Made by a program: the position numbers and the translations under genes
From: Pseudothauera rhizosphaerae
GTDB taxonomy: Bacteria; Pseudomonadota; Gammaproteobacteria; Burkholderiales; Rhodocyclaceae
Assembly: GCF_004801305.1 (NCBI RefSeq)
Contig: NZ_SSOD01000008.1
Location: 124,001-188,000 of the forward strand
Reading direction: 5' to 3'
Length of the DNA stretch: 64,000 nt
Shown here: positions 22,556 to 31,239 of the stretch, one piece after another
Layout of the letters: each line of letters opens with the position of its first letter
Numbering within the stretch: the first letter of the stretch is position 1
The notes under the pieces: generated by a model
What the model saw: only the letters and a program-made list of their open reading frames with translations
What the model was told of the DNA's origin: nothing
Databases searched by the model: none

Positions 22556-23587
22556 ATGACCGATGACGTACACATGATTCCACGCAGGCTGCGCCGTACC
22601 CGCCTGATCCACGCGCTGAGACGCCGTTTCCCGGTGGTCGAGAGCCTGTGGCAGCGCTTTCCGGACAACATCTTCATCATCCGCTGCGAGCCGGACGGCC
22701 GTTTTCTCATCGAAGCGATCAGCCCGGCGCTCGAGCGGCTGATCGGCGTGCCCGACGCCGAGGCAGCGGGCAGGCCGATCGAGCAGATCGTGCCGCCCAT
22801 CTACCTGGACAGCGTGCTGTCCCGCTACCGCGAATGCGTGGCGAACGGCATTCCGCTGAGCTACGAGGAAACCGGCGCCCCCGAAGGGACCGAGCCGCGG
22901 CATTGGCTCACGCTGATGGTGCCCGCGGCCGACACGGCCGGACGGGTGGAGTACATCCTCGGCATCTCGCGCGACATCACCGCGATCCGCCATGCCGAAG
23001 AGGTGCTCCGGCGCAGCAACGAAGATCTGGAACGGCGCGTCGCGGAACGTACCGCCGCACTGGAACTGGCCAATGCGCGCCTGATGGAACTGGCCACGCG
23101 CGACGGCCTGACGGGCCTGCACAACCGCCGCCACTTCTTCGAACTGGCCGAGCGCGAACTGGCGCGCGCGCGGCGCAACGGGCTGCAGTTGTCCATCGTC
23201 ATGCTGGATCTGGACTACTTCAAGCTGATCAACGACAGTTATGGCCATGCCGCCGGCGACCACGCGCTGCGCGAGGTGGCGGGGCTGTTTGCGCTGGTGC
23301 TGCGCGAAACCGACATCGTGGGGCGCTACGGCGGCGAGGAGTTCGCCATGCTGCTGCCCGATACCTCGCGCGAGGAAGCCAGGCAGGTCGCCGAGCGCCT
23401 GCGCGCGGTGGTGGCCGGGCACGTGGTCGACTGGCGCGGAGAGCCCATCCATTGTTCCGCAAGCCTGGGCGTCGCCCATGTGGACGGCGGCGACGTCCCG
23501 ACCCTGGACGCGTTGCTCGAACGCGCGGACGGCGCGCTGCTGCGTGCCAAGAACGGTGGCCGCAACCGGTTGGTGATGTCGATCTGA
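22556..23587 (+). CDS. PAS-GGDEF diguanylate cyclase
   Basis: A 343-residue cytosolic sensor cyclase making cyclic di-GMP. Residues about 25-150 form a PAS domain (ISPALERLIGVPDAEAAGRP and YILGISRDITAIRHAEEVLR as the PAC end). A coiled linker (EVLRRSNEDLERRVAERTAA) leads to the GGDEF domain, with active-site GGEEF at 259-263 and an inhibitory RETD five residues before it. The signature DGLTGLHNRRHF opens the domain. ATG at 22556 (MTDDVHMIPRR) is used; ATG six codons later is an alternative. It diverges from the DUF917 gene. Confidence 0.92.
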   Translation: MTDDVHMIPRRLRRTRLIHALRRRFPVVESLWQRFPDNIFIIRCEPDGRFLIEAISPALERLIGVPDAEAAGRPIEQIVPPIYLDSVLSRYRECVANGIPLSYEETGAPEGTEPRHWLTLMVPAADTAGRVEYILGISRDITAIRHAEEVLRRSNEDLERRVAERTAALELANARLMELATRDGLTGLHNRRHFFELAERELARARRNGLQLSIVMLDLDYFKLINDSYGHAAGDHALREVAGLFALVLRETDIVGRYGGEEFAMLLPDTSREEARQVAERLRAVVAGHVVDWRGEPIHCSASLGVAHVDGGDVPTLDALLERADGALLRAKNGGRNRLVMSI

Positions 23588-23606
23588 GTGCCGGCCGGGA
23601 AACGCC

Positions 23607-23867
23607 TCAGCGGATGTTCTCGGACTGGAAGAGCACTGCCTGGTCGCCGACGAAGGTCACGCTGATGTAGCTCTTGTCGTCGCCCCAGGTGCAACTGCGC
23701 GCGGCCAGCAGGTCACTGCACTTGTCCGGCTTGCCGAGGATGCCACGCACGTCCTCGTAGGCCATGCCGGGCTTGAGCCGGCTGTAGTTGTCGGCTGTGA
23801 CCTTGCTGCAGGCGGCCAGCGGCAGGGCCAGGGCGGCGAACAGCAACAGGTGTGCGGCGCGATTCAT
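23607..23867 (-). CDS. Small lipoprotein, DUF3862/SmpA-like
   Basis: An 86-residue lipoprotein. The signal peptide ends in a lipobox, LAAC (MNRAAHLLLFAALALPLAAC, Cys at 20). The mature domain has KLKPGM-like RLKPGMAYEDVRGILGKPDK, then CTWGDDKSYISVTFVGDQAV, typical of SmpA/OmlA-type folds (DUF3862). Two mature Cys may form a disulphide. Monocistronic and convergent with the GGDEF gene. Function unknown, probably outer-membrane associated. Confidence 0.85.
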   Translation of the reverse strand: MNRAAHLLLFAALALPLAACSKVTADNYSRLKPGMAYEDVRGILGKPDKCSDLLAARSCTWGDDKSYISVTFVGDQAVLFQSENIR

Positions 23868-23974
23868 GGGCGGGCTCCGGGGCGATGGACGGCATTATGC
23901 CGCCGATCGGTGCCGCCGGCACCGTGCGGCGGCAGGGCAGCGTAAACTCGCCCCTTTCCGGTTGCGGTGCCGCC

Positions 23975-24775
23975 ATGGGATCAGCCGATTCGAGCAGGGC
24001 CTCGTTCCACTACGCGATCGCGCTTGCCGGCTTGCTCCTGGCACTGGCGGGCGCGCCGGCAGGGGCGGTGCCGCGCGTGGCCGTCGACATCGGCCATACC
24101 GAGCAGGCGCCGGGGGCGACGAGCGCGCGCGGGCGCAGCGAACTCTCCTTCAACCGGGAACTGGCGCTGCATCTGGTGGAGGCCCTGCGCATGCGTGGGC
24201 TGGGGGCGGTGCTGATCAACGCGGACGGGCGCATCGGCTCCCTGCGTGAGCGCCCGCAGCGGGCGGCCGAGGCGGGGGCGGATTTCCTCGTCTCCATCCA
24301 CCACGATTCGGTGGGCGAGCATGAACTCGTCCAGTGGTACTGGCAGGGGCGGGAGGCGTTCTACAGCGACCGCTGGGCCGGCCATTCCCTGTTCGTGTCG
24401 CGGGACAATCCCGCCACGGCGCGCAGCGTGCTGTGCGCGCGGGCCATGGGGGCACGCCTGCAGCGCATGGGTTTCGTGCCCACGCATAAGAACGGCCGGC
24501 GGCGGGCGTATGCGGATCACGCGCTGGCGGTGCATCACTACGACGAACTGGCGGTGCTGCGCCATGCCGCGATGCCCGCCGTGCTGTTCGAGGCCGGCGT
24601 GATCCGCCACCGGGACGAGGAACTGCTGCTCGCTGATCCGGCGTACCAGGCACGCATGGCCGATGGGCTGGCGACCGCCATTGCGGCCTGCCTGCTCGCG
24701 GGCGAACCGGCGGAGGACGAGGCTGCCGCCGATGCGCGCGGCGCGGATCGGCGGTCGGCGCCCGGCGGGAATTGA
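23975..24775 (+). CDS. N-acetylmuramoyl-L-alanine amidase (Amidase_3)
   Basis: A 266-residue periplasmic amidase cutting the peptide stem off peptidoglycan. A signal peptide is present (IALAGLLLALAGAPAGAV). Zinc ligands: H in VAVDIGHTEQ, E near SELSFNRELALH, and H in ADFLVSIHHDSV; the catalytic Glu lies in MPAVLFEAGVIRHRDEE. Length fits the AmiC-type catalytic domain alone, without an AMIN or LysM domain. The first 30 upstream codons were dropped because ATG at 23975 directly precedes the signal. Divergent from the lipoprotein. Confidence 0.9.
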   Translation: MGSADSSRASFHYAIALAGLLLALAGAPAGAVPRVAVDIGHTEQAPGATSARGRSELSFNRELALHLVEALRMRGLGAVLINADGRIGSLRERPQRAAEAGADFLVSIHHDSVGEHELVQWYWQGREAFYSDRWAGHSLFVSRDNPATARSVLCARAMGARLQRMGFVPTHKNGRRRAYADHALAVHHYDELAVLRHAAMPAVLFEAGVIRHRDEELLLADPAYQARMADGLATAIAACLLAGEPAEDEAAADARGADRRSAPGGN

Positions 24776-24779
24776 GCGT

Positions 24780-25331
24780 TCAGACGAGGCCGGCTGCGCC
24801 GGCCATGCCGCCGGCGAGGATCAGCCAGATCGGCGCGAGGCGGGTCTTGAGCATGGCCACCACGGTCAGCGCCATCAGTGCGAGCGCGCCGTAACGCTGG
24901 GTCGGCTCGGCGAGGAAGGGCCGCGCCAGCACCCAGGCGGTGGCGAGCAGCAGGCCGATGGTCACCGGTGCCAGGCCGCCGGTGAAAGCGCGCACGCCGG
25001 GCGTGTCGCGGCGCGCCCGGCCCCAGCGGCTGGCGCTGAGCGACAGCACGGTGGACGGCAGCAGGATGCCGACGATGGCGAGCGCCGCGCCGGCCAGTCC
25101 GGCGATCTGGTAGCCCAGCACCGGCACGAAGAGCACGTTGGGGCCGGGCGCGGCCTGGGCCAGCGCGACCGAGGCGGTGAATTCCGTGTCGTTCAGCCAG
25201 CCCCGTTCGCCGACCAGGTAGCGGTGCATCTCGGGGGCGGTGGATACCGCACCGCCGATGGACAGCAGCGACAGCAGGAGCAGGTGCAGGAAGAGGTCGG
25301 CCAGGTTGGCCGCGGTCAGCGTGCCCGTCAT
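24780..25331 (-). CDS. Chromate transporter family protein, second half
   Basis: A 183-residue membrane protein of the CHR family. It has GGAVSTAPEMHRYLVGERGW, the motif corresponding to the GG-x-A/Q-x-x-M-x-x-E repeat, and AQAAPGPNVLFVPVLGYQIA. Five to six membrane segments are visible. ATG at 25329-25331 overlaps the stop of the partner gene. Split (short-chain) CHR genes act in pairs with opposite topology, exporting chromate or a similar oxyanion. Confidence 0.88.
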   Translation of the reverse strand: MTGTLTAANLADLFLHLLLLSLLSIGGAVSTAPEMHRYLVGERGWLNDTEFTASVALAQAAPGPNVLFVPVLGYQIAGLAGAALAIVGILLPSTVLSLSASRWGRARRDTPGVRAFTGGLAPVTIGLLLATAWVLARPFLAEPTQRYGALALMALTVVAMLKTRLAPIWLILAGGMAGAAGLV

Positions 25332-25918
25332 GGCTGCGCCTCGCGCCACAGATACCAGCGTGCGGTGCACCAGCCCAGTCCGCCGAGGCCGAAGATCACC
25401 CATGCCAGCGGCAGGCGCAGCACCGCCACCGCGACGAGGGTGGCGAGCACGAACAACGCACAGGCCGGCGCGCCCATCGGATTTCTGCGCAGTCCGCCGA
25501 TCAGCTTGAAGGCCATCGCCACCATCAGCCCGGCGGCCACGGCGCCCATGCCGCGCAGCGCGCCGGCCACCTGGGGATGGGCGGCCAGGTGGGCATGGCC
25601 GGCGGCGAGCGCCAGCACGATGGCGAGCGGCGCGGCCAGCATGCCGGCAATGGCCGCCAGCGCGCCGGGCAGGCCGAAGAAGCGGTCCCCCAGCATCAGC
25701 GACAGGTTGACGACGTTGGGGCCGGGCAGCAGTTGCGCCACCGAATAGGCGTCGAGGAATTCCTCCCGCGTAAGCCAGCCCTTGCGGTCCACCAGTTCGC
25801 GCTGGGCCACCGCCAGCACGCCGCCGAAACCCTGCAGGGCGAGTGCGGTGAAGGTGAGGAAGACTTCGAGCAGGGAGGCGGGAACGGCGCGTGCGGCGGG
25901 CGGTTCGGCAGGGGGCAT
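25328..25918 (-). CDS. Chromate transporter family protein, first half
   Basis: A 196-residue membrane protein with FGGVLAVAQRELVDRKGWLT and AQLLPGPNVVNLSLMLGDRF, the conserved CHR motifs. About six membrane segments. The start ATG at 25916-25918 (MPPAEPPAARAV) is chosen since upstream codons are Pro-rich and lack a ribosome site. It and the next gene form a two-gene operon by ATGA overlap. Chromate resistance is possible, but the physiological substrate is not known. Confidence 0.88.
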   Translation of the reverse strand: MPPAEPPAARAVPASLLEVFLTFTALALQGFGGVLAVAQRELVDRKGWLTREEFLDAYSVAQLLPGPNVVNLSLMLGDRFFGLPGALAAIAGMLAAPLAIVLALAAGHAHLAAHPQVAGALRGMGAVAAGLMVAMAFKLIGGLRRNPMGAPACALFVLATLVAVAVLRLPLAWVIFGLGGLGWCTARWYLWREAQP

Positions 25919-26039
25919 GAAGGCGGCAGGCGGCGGGGACGAGGGGCGCCAGATTACCACGGCGACCGGGAGCGGCCGGGCGTCCTCCGCGCGCAGCGCG
26001 CGGCGGGGAACACCCACCGTCGTCGAACGATTCCCGGGT

Positions 26040-27308
26040 TCAGCCGGTCGGCCGCAGGCGATGTCCGCAGTTGCCGCAGAAGGCATCCTCGCTGTCGATG
26101 CCAGCACCGCAGGCCGGGCAGGCGGGCTCGTCGGTGGAGGCGGGTAGCGGCGGCGAATTCTCGCCGTCCTGGACCGTGGTCGTTCCGGCGGCGTCCGCGG
26201 GGAGTCCCGGTTCGGTGGGCGGCGGTTCGGCCGGGCCGAGGTCCAACGGTGCCGCGCTTGCCGCGGACGCGGCCTCCGCCTTGCGTTCGGCGGCTGCGGT
26301 GCGCGCGGCTTCGGCGCGCCGGCGCACTTCCTCCTGTGCCTCGCGGGCGCGTCGTTCGGCTTCGTGCTTGAGTCGCGCGGCCTGTTCGCGCGCCTTGCGC
26401 ACGCCTTCCGCGAGGGCGGCGTCCGCCTCGCTGAAGTCCATGTCGGCGGTGAGGTGGAGGTAGATGTGGCAACTGCCGAGAATGGTCGCGGCGAATATCG
26501 CGGCGCCGACGAGGCCATACACCAGCCCGCCGCCGATCATGCCGGCGATGGCCGGGCCGCTGCCCGCGCCACCGGCCCGGCCGAGCAGGCTGCCGAAGCC
26601 GGCACCGAAATCCAGGACGGAGGCGCTCAGGCCGGAAACGAAAAGGACCCCGTAGGACGCTGCGCCGAACAGCACCAGACTGAGCACGAAGACCAGCACC
26701 GCCAGCAGGATGACCGAGACGACGGCCTGTGCCGGCTTGCGGCTGATCAGTGCGTACAGCCTGGCGATGGCCTGGCGCAACGTGGCGCCGCTCCACAGCG
26801 CCGGTCCGACGAGCACGAAGAACGGAAACCAGGCGGCGAAATAGAACGCCGACATCAGCGCGAGCAGCGGGAACAGCACGGCGTAGAGCGCCACGCCCAG
26901 CACCGGGATCCTGCACAGGAGCAGCAGCAGGGTCACGGCCAGGCTGAACAGGGCGGTGAGCACCACTGCGCCGACGGCGAGCAGCAGGAAGCGCAGCGCG
27001 CAGTGGAAGCCGTCCACCAGCGCCGGGCGCAGGCCGCGCGGGGTGCCGCCCGCGGCCTGGTCCCACAGCAGCACGCCGGCAGCGCCGATGCCGATGTCGA
27101 GCACGCCCAGGCCGACCAGGGTGGCGAACAGGGTCAGCAGGATGTTGCCGCGTGCGGCGCCCGCGCTGCCGAGGCCGGTGAGCAGCACGAACAGTGCCGC
27201 CGTGGCGGCGAGCAGCGCCAGGGCGCGCCAGTTGCGCCAGGCGTCGCCGGCGCGCAGCAGGAGGTCGAGCAGGCCGCTGGCCTGCCGGGTGGGGGAGGCT
27301 TCGCTCAT
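26040..27308 (-). CDS. Membrane protein with C-terminal zinc ribbon
   Basis: A 422-residue protein starting MSEASPTRQASGLLDLLLRA. About seven hydrophobic segments lie between residues 30 and 290 (LRALALLAATAALFVLL-like, LLLAVGAVVLTALFSLAVTL, YGVLFVSGLSASVLDFG). Then comes a charged Ala/Glu/Arg-rich coiled coil (RLKHEAERRAREAQEEVRRR), and a zinc ribbon at the very end: CPACGAGIDSEDAFCGNCGH. It lies downstream of another zinc-ribbon protein with similar ends, probably in one operon. The function is not recognised. Confidence 0.75.
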   Translation of the reverse strand: MSEASPTRQASGLLDLLLRAGDAWRNWRALALLAATAALFVLLTGLGSAGAARGNILLTLFATLVGLGVLDIGIGAAGVLLWDQAAGGTPRGLRPALVDGFHCALRFLLLAVGAVVLTALFSLAVTLLLLLCRIPVLGVALYAVLFPLLALMSAFYFAAWFPFFVLVGPALWSGATLRQAIARLYALISRKPAQAVVSVILLAVLVFVLSLVLFGAASYGVLFVSGLSASVLDFGAGFGSLLGRAGGAGSGPAIAGMIGGGLVYGLVGAAIFAATILGSCHIYLHLTADMDFSEADAALAEGVRKAREQAARLKHEAERRAREAQEEVRRRAEAARTAAAERKAEAASAASAAPLDLGPAEPPPTEPGLPADAAGTTTVQDGENSPPLPASTDEPACPACGAGIDSEDAFCGNCGHRLRPTG

Positions 27309-27354
27309 CGTACTACGGATCCTTGTCGGGATTGGCGGAGGGTTCGGGGGGAAG

Positions 27355-27942
27355 TCACTGGGCGTCCTGGCCGCTGGTGGCACATTCGGACACGGTGTTC
27401 CAGCGTTCCTTGCAGTAGGTCCAGCGCACCTTCTCGCGGCAGGGGATGCGGGCCAGGAAGTTGAGCTGTTCGCACCGGTCCAGTTCGTGGCGCAAGTCCG
27501 TCAGCCACTCGCTCTCGCCGGCGGGCGCAGGTGGCGGCGCCTGTGTGGGCCGAGGGGCTGGATCGGCCGGTTCATGGGGCGCGCGGGCCGGCGCAGGCGG
27601 GGCTTTCCCTGCCGGTTCGGCGACACGCGGGGCCGATTCGGAGGCCGTCGGTGCGTCTGCTTGCGCAGGCGGCGCAGCGGCCGGAGCGGGTGGCGTGTCG
27701 GCCGCCGCCCCGGTGGCTGTCGGAGCGGGCGATTCAGGTGCGGGTACCGTGCGGTAGACGTAGTAGCCGACGCCGGCGGAGAGCAGCGCGATGGCGGCCA
27801 CGATGGCGGGCAGTGGTTTGCGCCGGCGGACCGTGGGGGAAGCGGATGGCGGCAGGTGGGCCTTCGCCTCCAGGGCGGTGCCGCAGGCGGTGCAGAACGA
27901 GGCGGTGGCGCGGTTCTCGTGACCGCACTGGCTGCACTTCAT
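27355..27942 (-). CDS. Zinc-ribbon membrane protein
   Basis: A 195-residue protein. The N-terminal zinc ribbon is MKCSQCGHENRATASFCTAC. A single membrane segment (PAIVAAIALLSAGVGYYVYR, about residues 45-63) follows. Then comes a long Pro/Ala-rich stretch and a C-terminal Cys-containing domain (RCEQLNFLARIPCREKVRWT ... YCKERWN). The end looks periplasmic and disulphide-bonded. It overlaps the dioxygenase gene by 4 bp and precedes the other zinc-ribbon protein. Function unknown. Confidence 0.75.
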   Translation of the reverse strand: MKCSQCGHENRATASFCTACGTALEAKAHLPPSASPTVRRRKPLPAIVAAIALLSAGVGYYVYRTVPAPESPAPTATGAAADTPPAPAAAPPAQADAPTASESAPRVAEPAGKAPPAPARAPHEPADPAPRPTQAPPPAPAGESEWLTDLRHELDRCEQLNFLARIPCREKVRWTYCKERWNTVSECATSGQDAQ

Positions 27943-28766
27943 CGGGAGGCTCCGTTGCAGGCTTGGCTCGCCGTGTCTGCATGTGGAACGTCGCCGAAGG
28001 CGTAGGACTCCATCGACAGGGCACCGTACAGGATCTCGCCCCGCAGCACGGTGGCCGGCAGCGGCGGCTGTGCGGCGCCGAAAGCCACCGGCAGGGGCAG
28101 GAAGTGCTCGGTGGTCGGGTGCGCCCGGCGGGCATGGGGGGCTTCGTCCAGTGCGGCGGCGAGCCGCCCGCGGTCGCCCGCGACAACGGCGTCGCGAATC
28201 CAGCCTTCGAATTCCCGCGCATAGGCGAGGACTTCCGTCTGCCCCATGCGGAACTCGTAGAGATTGTGGGTGAGGCTGCCGGAACCGACGATCAGCACCC
28301 CTTCCTCCGCCAGCGGGGCCAGCGCCGCACCGTAGGCCAGCGCGCTCTCCGGCGTCAGCGAGGCGGGCAGGGAAACCTGGAACACCGGCACGTCGGCCTG
28401 GGGATAGAGATGCCTCAGCGGCACCCAGGCGCCGTGGTCCAGCCCGCGCTGCGGATCAGCCTGGGCGGGCCAGCCGGCGGCGTTCAGCAGGTCGATGGCG
28501 CGCTGCGCGAATTCGGGATGGCCGGGTGCCGGGTATTGCAGTTCGTACAGCGGGGCGGGGAAGCCGCCGAAGTCGTGGATGGTCTCCGGGCGGGCGGTGG
28601 TGGCCACGCGCGGGCGCACGGTCATCCAGTGGGGCGACACCACCAGTATCGCCCGCGGGCGCGGCAGCCGGGCCGCGAAGGCGGCGAGCTGCGCGCCGGC
28701 GAGTCCGGGTTCGAGCGCGTAGGTGGGGGCGCCGTGGGAGACGAACAGGGTGGGCAGGCGGTTCAT
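27939..28766 (-). CDS. ygiD: YgiD-like 4,5-DOPA/extradiol ring-cleavage dioxygenase
   Basis: A 275-residue LigB-superfamily enzyme. Iron/zinc ligands are H in LFVSHGAPT (about residue 11), H in VVSPHWM (near 46), H in GLDHGAWVPLRHLYPQ and H in the C-terminal HPTTEHFLPL. The family opens the catechol ring of DOPA-type substrates; the native substrate in bacteria is unclear. ATG at 28764-28766 overlaps the guanine deaminase stop as ATGA, so both are one transcript. Confidence 0.88.
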   Translation of the reverse strand: MNRLPTLFVSHGAPTYALEPGLAGAQLAAFAARLPRPRAILVVSPHWMTVRPRVATTARPETIHDFGGFPAPLYELQYPAPGHPEFAQRAIDLLNAAGWPAQADPQRGLDHGAWVPLRHLYPQADVPVFQVSLPASLTPESALAYGAALAPLAEEGVLIVGSGSLTHNLYEFRMGQTEVLAYAREFEGWIRDAVVAGDRGRLAAALDEAPHARRAHPTTEHFLPLPVAFGAAQPPLPATVLRGEILYGALSMESYAFGDVPHADTASQACNGASR

Positions 28767-30094
28767 GGGTGGGGTTCTCCTCGGGTGGCGCCACGGGCTG
28801 CTGCACGCTCGCCCATGATCCAGGTTTCGGTGATGCAGCGGTCGTCGCCCAGCATCATCAGCACGAACAGGCGTTCGGCCAGGGTTTCGGCTTGGGCCAC
28901 GCGGCGCGCCAGCAGCGGGGTGGCGGCCGGGTCGATGACGATGAAGTCGGCCTCGCGCCCGGCTGCGAAGCTGCCGATGCGGTCGTCCAGCCAGAGGCTG
29001 CGGGCGCCGCCCAGGGTGGCGAGGTAGAAGGCACGCTCGGCCGGGAGGTTCTGGCCGTTCATCTGCAGCACCTTGTAGGCTTCGTTGAGGGTGGCGAGCA
29101 TGGAGAAGCTGGTGCCGCCGCCCACGTCCGTGCCCAGGCCGACGCGCACGCCCAGGGCGTCGGCGCGGGCCAGGTCGAAGAGTCCGGAGCCGAGGAAGAG
29201 GTTGGAGGTGGGGCAGAAGCTCATGGCGCTGCCGGTGGCCGCCATGCGCGCCCGGTCGGCGTCGTCCAGCCAGATGCAGTGGGCGTAGACGCTGCGGGGA
29301 CCGAGCTGGCCGTAGCGCTCGTAGACGTCCAGGTAGCTGCGGGCGTGGGGGTAGAGGCGGGCCACCCAGTCCACCTCGCCCCGGTTCTCGGCCACGTGGG
29401 ACTGCAGGTACACGCCCGGATGTTCGGCGAACAGGCGTCCGGCGGCCTGCATCTGCTCGGGCGTGGAGGTGGGGGCGAAGCGCGGGGTGACGGCGTAGAG
29501 CAGGCGGTCGCGGCCGTGCCAGCGTTCGATCAGCGCCCGCGACTCCCGGTAGCCGGATTCCGCCGTGTCGCGCAGGAAGTCCGGGCAGTGGCGGTCCATC
29601 AGCACCTTGCCGGCGATCAGGCGCATGCGGCGCGCCTGCGCGGCTTCGAACAGGGCATCCACCGAGGCCGGATGCACGGTGGCGAAGACCATGGCCGTGG
29701 TGGTGCCGTTCCTCAACAGTTCGTCGCAGAAGAAGCCGGCGACCTCCGCCGCGTGGACCGGATCGGCGAAGCGGCCTTCGGCCGGGAAGGTGTATTTCTC
29801 CAGCCACGCCAGCAGTTGCTCGCCGTGGCTGGCGATGACGTCGGTCTGAGCGTAGTGGATGTGGGTGTCCACGAAGCCCGGCATGATCAGCCTGCCGCTG
29901 CGGTCCTCCACCGGCGTACCGGCCGGCAGGCGGGGGAGGAGGTCGGCGGCGGGGCCGCATTCGGCCACCCGGCCGTCCCGCAGGATCAGCAGGCCGTCGG
30001 GGAAGTGTTCGGTGGCGGCCGGGCCGCGCTCGGCCGGGTCCGCCAGGAAGTGGACGATCTCCCCGCGCACCGCGCGGAGGGCGGGATCAGCCAT
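28763..30094 (-). CDS. guaD: Guanine deaminase
   Basis: A 443-residue amidohydrolase turning guanine into xanthine. Metal ligands: HIH in PGFVDTHIHYAQTDV, HVAENRGEV, YAHCIWLDD, and D in GLGTDVGGGTSFSM. The substrate-binding NGTTTAMVF block and RFAPTSTPEQM are typical of GuaD. ATG at 30092-30094 (MADPALRAVRGEI) is used. It follows the substrate-binding protein of a BMP-type transporter by 28 bp, so the cluster imports and degrades purines. Confidence 0.93.
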   Translation of the reverse strand: MADPALRAVRGEIVHFLADPAERGPAATEHFPDGLLILRDGRVAECGPAADLLPRLPAGTPVEDRSGRLIMPGFVDTHIHYAQTDVIASHGEQLLAWLEKYTFPAEGRFADPVHAAEVAGFFCDELLRNGTTTAMVFATVHPASVDALFEAAQARRMRLIAGKVLMDRHCPDFLRDTAESGYRESRALIERWHGRDRLLYAVTPRFAPTSTPEQMQAAGRLFAEHPGVYLQSHVAENRGEVDWVARLYPHARSYLDVYERYGQLGPRSVYAHCIWLDDADRARMAATGSAMSFCPTSNLFLGSGLFDLARADALGVRVGLGTDVGGGTSFSMLATLNEAYKVLQMNGQNLPAERAFYLATLGGARSLWLDDRIGSFAAGREADFIVIDPAATPLLARRVAQAETLAERLFVLMMLGDDRCITETWIMGERAAARGATRGEPHP

Positions 30095-30121
30095 GCTCGT
30101 GCCCCTGCCCACCGGCCGGGC

Positions 30122-31210
30122 TCAGCGGGCGTTCGGCAGCCGGGACGCCACGCCCTGCACGAAGAAGTCCATCTTGCCGAGGGCCACGTCATCCATGACC
30201 GCACCGGCGGACAGGCGTTCCTTGCCGGCCTGGTCCACGATAGGGCCAGTGAAGGGGTGGAAACCGCCCGTGCGCAGCTTGTCCTGCAGCGCCGCCACCT
30301 CATCCCGCACCGGGGCGGGGATGGCCGGATTCAGCGGCGCCAGGCGCACCATGTCGTCCTTGAAGCCGCCCCACACGCCGGCCGGCTTCCAGGTGCCGGC
30401 CAGCACCTCGTTCACCGTCTTCGTGTAGAAGTCGCCCCAGTGGTGGGTAGTGGCGGTCAGGTGGGCTTTGGGGCCGTACTTCGACATGTCCGAGTGGTAG
30501 CCGAAGGCATGCACGCCGCGCTCCTCGGCGGCCTGCACCACGGCGGTGGAATCGGTGTGCTGGGTGACGATGTCGGCGCCCTGGCTGATCAGCGTCATGG
30601 CCGCTTCCCGCTCCTTGCCCGGGTCGTACCAGGCATTCACCCAGATCACCCGCACCTCCACGTCGGGGTTCACGCTCTTTGCCCCCAGCGTGAAGGCGTT
30701 GATCCCCTGCAGCACCTCGGGGATCGGGAAGGCGGCCACGTAGCCCAGTACCTTCGATTTGCTCATGCGCCCGGCGATGACGCCGGTGAGGTAACGCCCT
30801 TCGTAGAAACGGGCGTTGTAGTGGCCGAAGTTCTTCCCCGACTTGTAGCCAGTGGCGTGCAGGAAGGTGACCTGGGGGAACTGGCGCGCCACGCGCTCCA
30901 CGTAGTTCATGTAGCCGAAGCTGGTGGCGAACACGATCCTGTGGCCGCTGGCGGCGAATTCGCGGATGACCCGTTCCGCATCCGCACCCTCGGCCACGTT
31001 TTCCACGTACTTGGTCTGCACCTTGCTGCCCAGCGCGGCTTCCAGTTCCTTGCGCGCCAGGTCGTGCTGGAAGGTCCAGCCGGCGTCGCCGATGGGGCTC
31101 ACGTAGACGAAGCCGATGCGGGTGGCCTCCTGGGCGAGCAGGCTGCCGGGCAGGGCAGCGGCGAGCGCGGCGGCGCTGGCGGACAACAGGAACTGGCGGC
31201 GGTCGGTCAT
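30122..31210 (-). CDS. BMP family ABC transporter substrate-binding protein
   Basis: A 362-residue periplasmic protein. An N-terminal twin-arginine-like start (MTDRRQFLLSASAAALAAAL) gives the signal peptide; the lipobox-like Cys is absent. The BMP fold is shown by GFVYVSPIGDAGWTFQHDLA, YEGRYLTGVIAGRMSKSKVL, GYVAAFPIPEVLQGINAFTL and QHTDSTAVVQAAEE. BMP/PnrA-type proteins bind purine nucleosides or bases. The two permeases and the ATPase are upstream on the same strand. Confidence 0.92.
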   Translation of the reverse strand: MTDRRQFLLSASAAALAAALPGSLLAQEATRIGFVYVSPIGDAGWTFQHDLARKELEAALGSKVQTKYVENVAEGADAERVIREFAASGHRIVFATSFGYMNYVERVARQFPQVTFLHATGYKSGKNFGHYNARFYEGRYLTGVIAGRMSKSKVLGYVAAFPIPEVLQGINAFTLGAKSVNPDVEVRVIWVNAWYDPGKEREAAMTLISQGADIVTQHTDSTAVVQAAEERGVHAFGYHSDMSKYGPKAHLTATTHHWGDFYTKTVNEVLAGTWKPAGVWGGFKDDMVRLAPLNPAIPAPVRDEVAALQDKLRTGGFHPFTGPIVDQAGKERLSAGAVMDDVALGKMDFFVQGVASRLPNAR

Positions 31211-31239
31211 GGGAGGTCTCCGGAAGTGGATGGATGGAA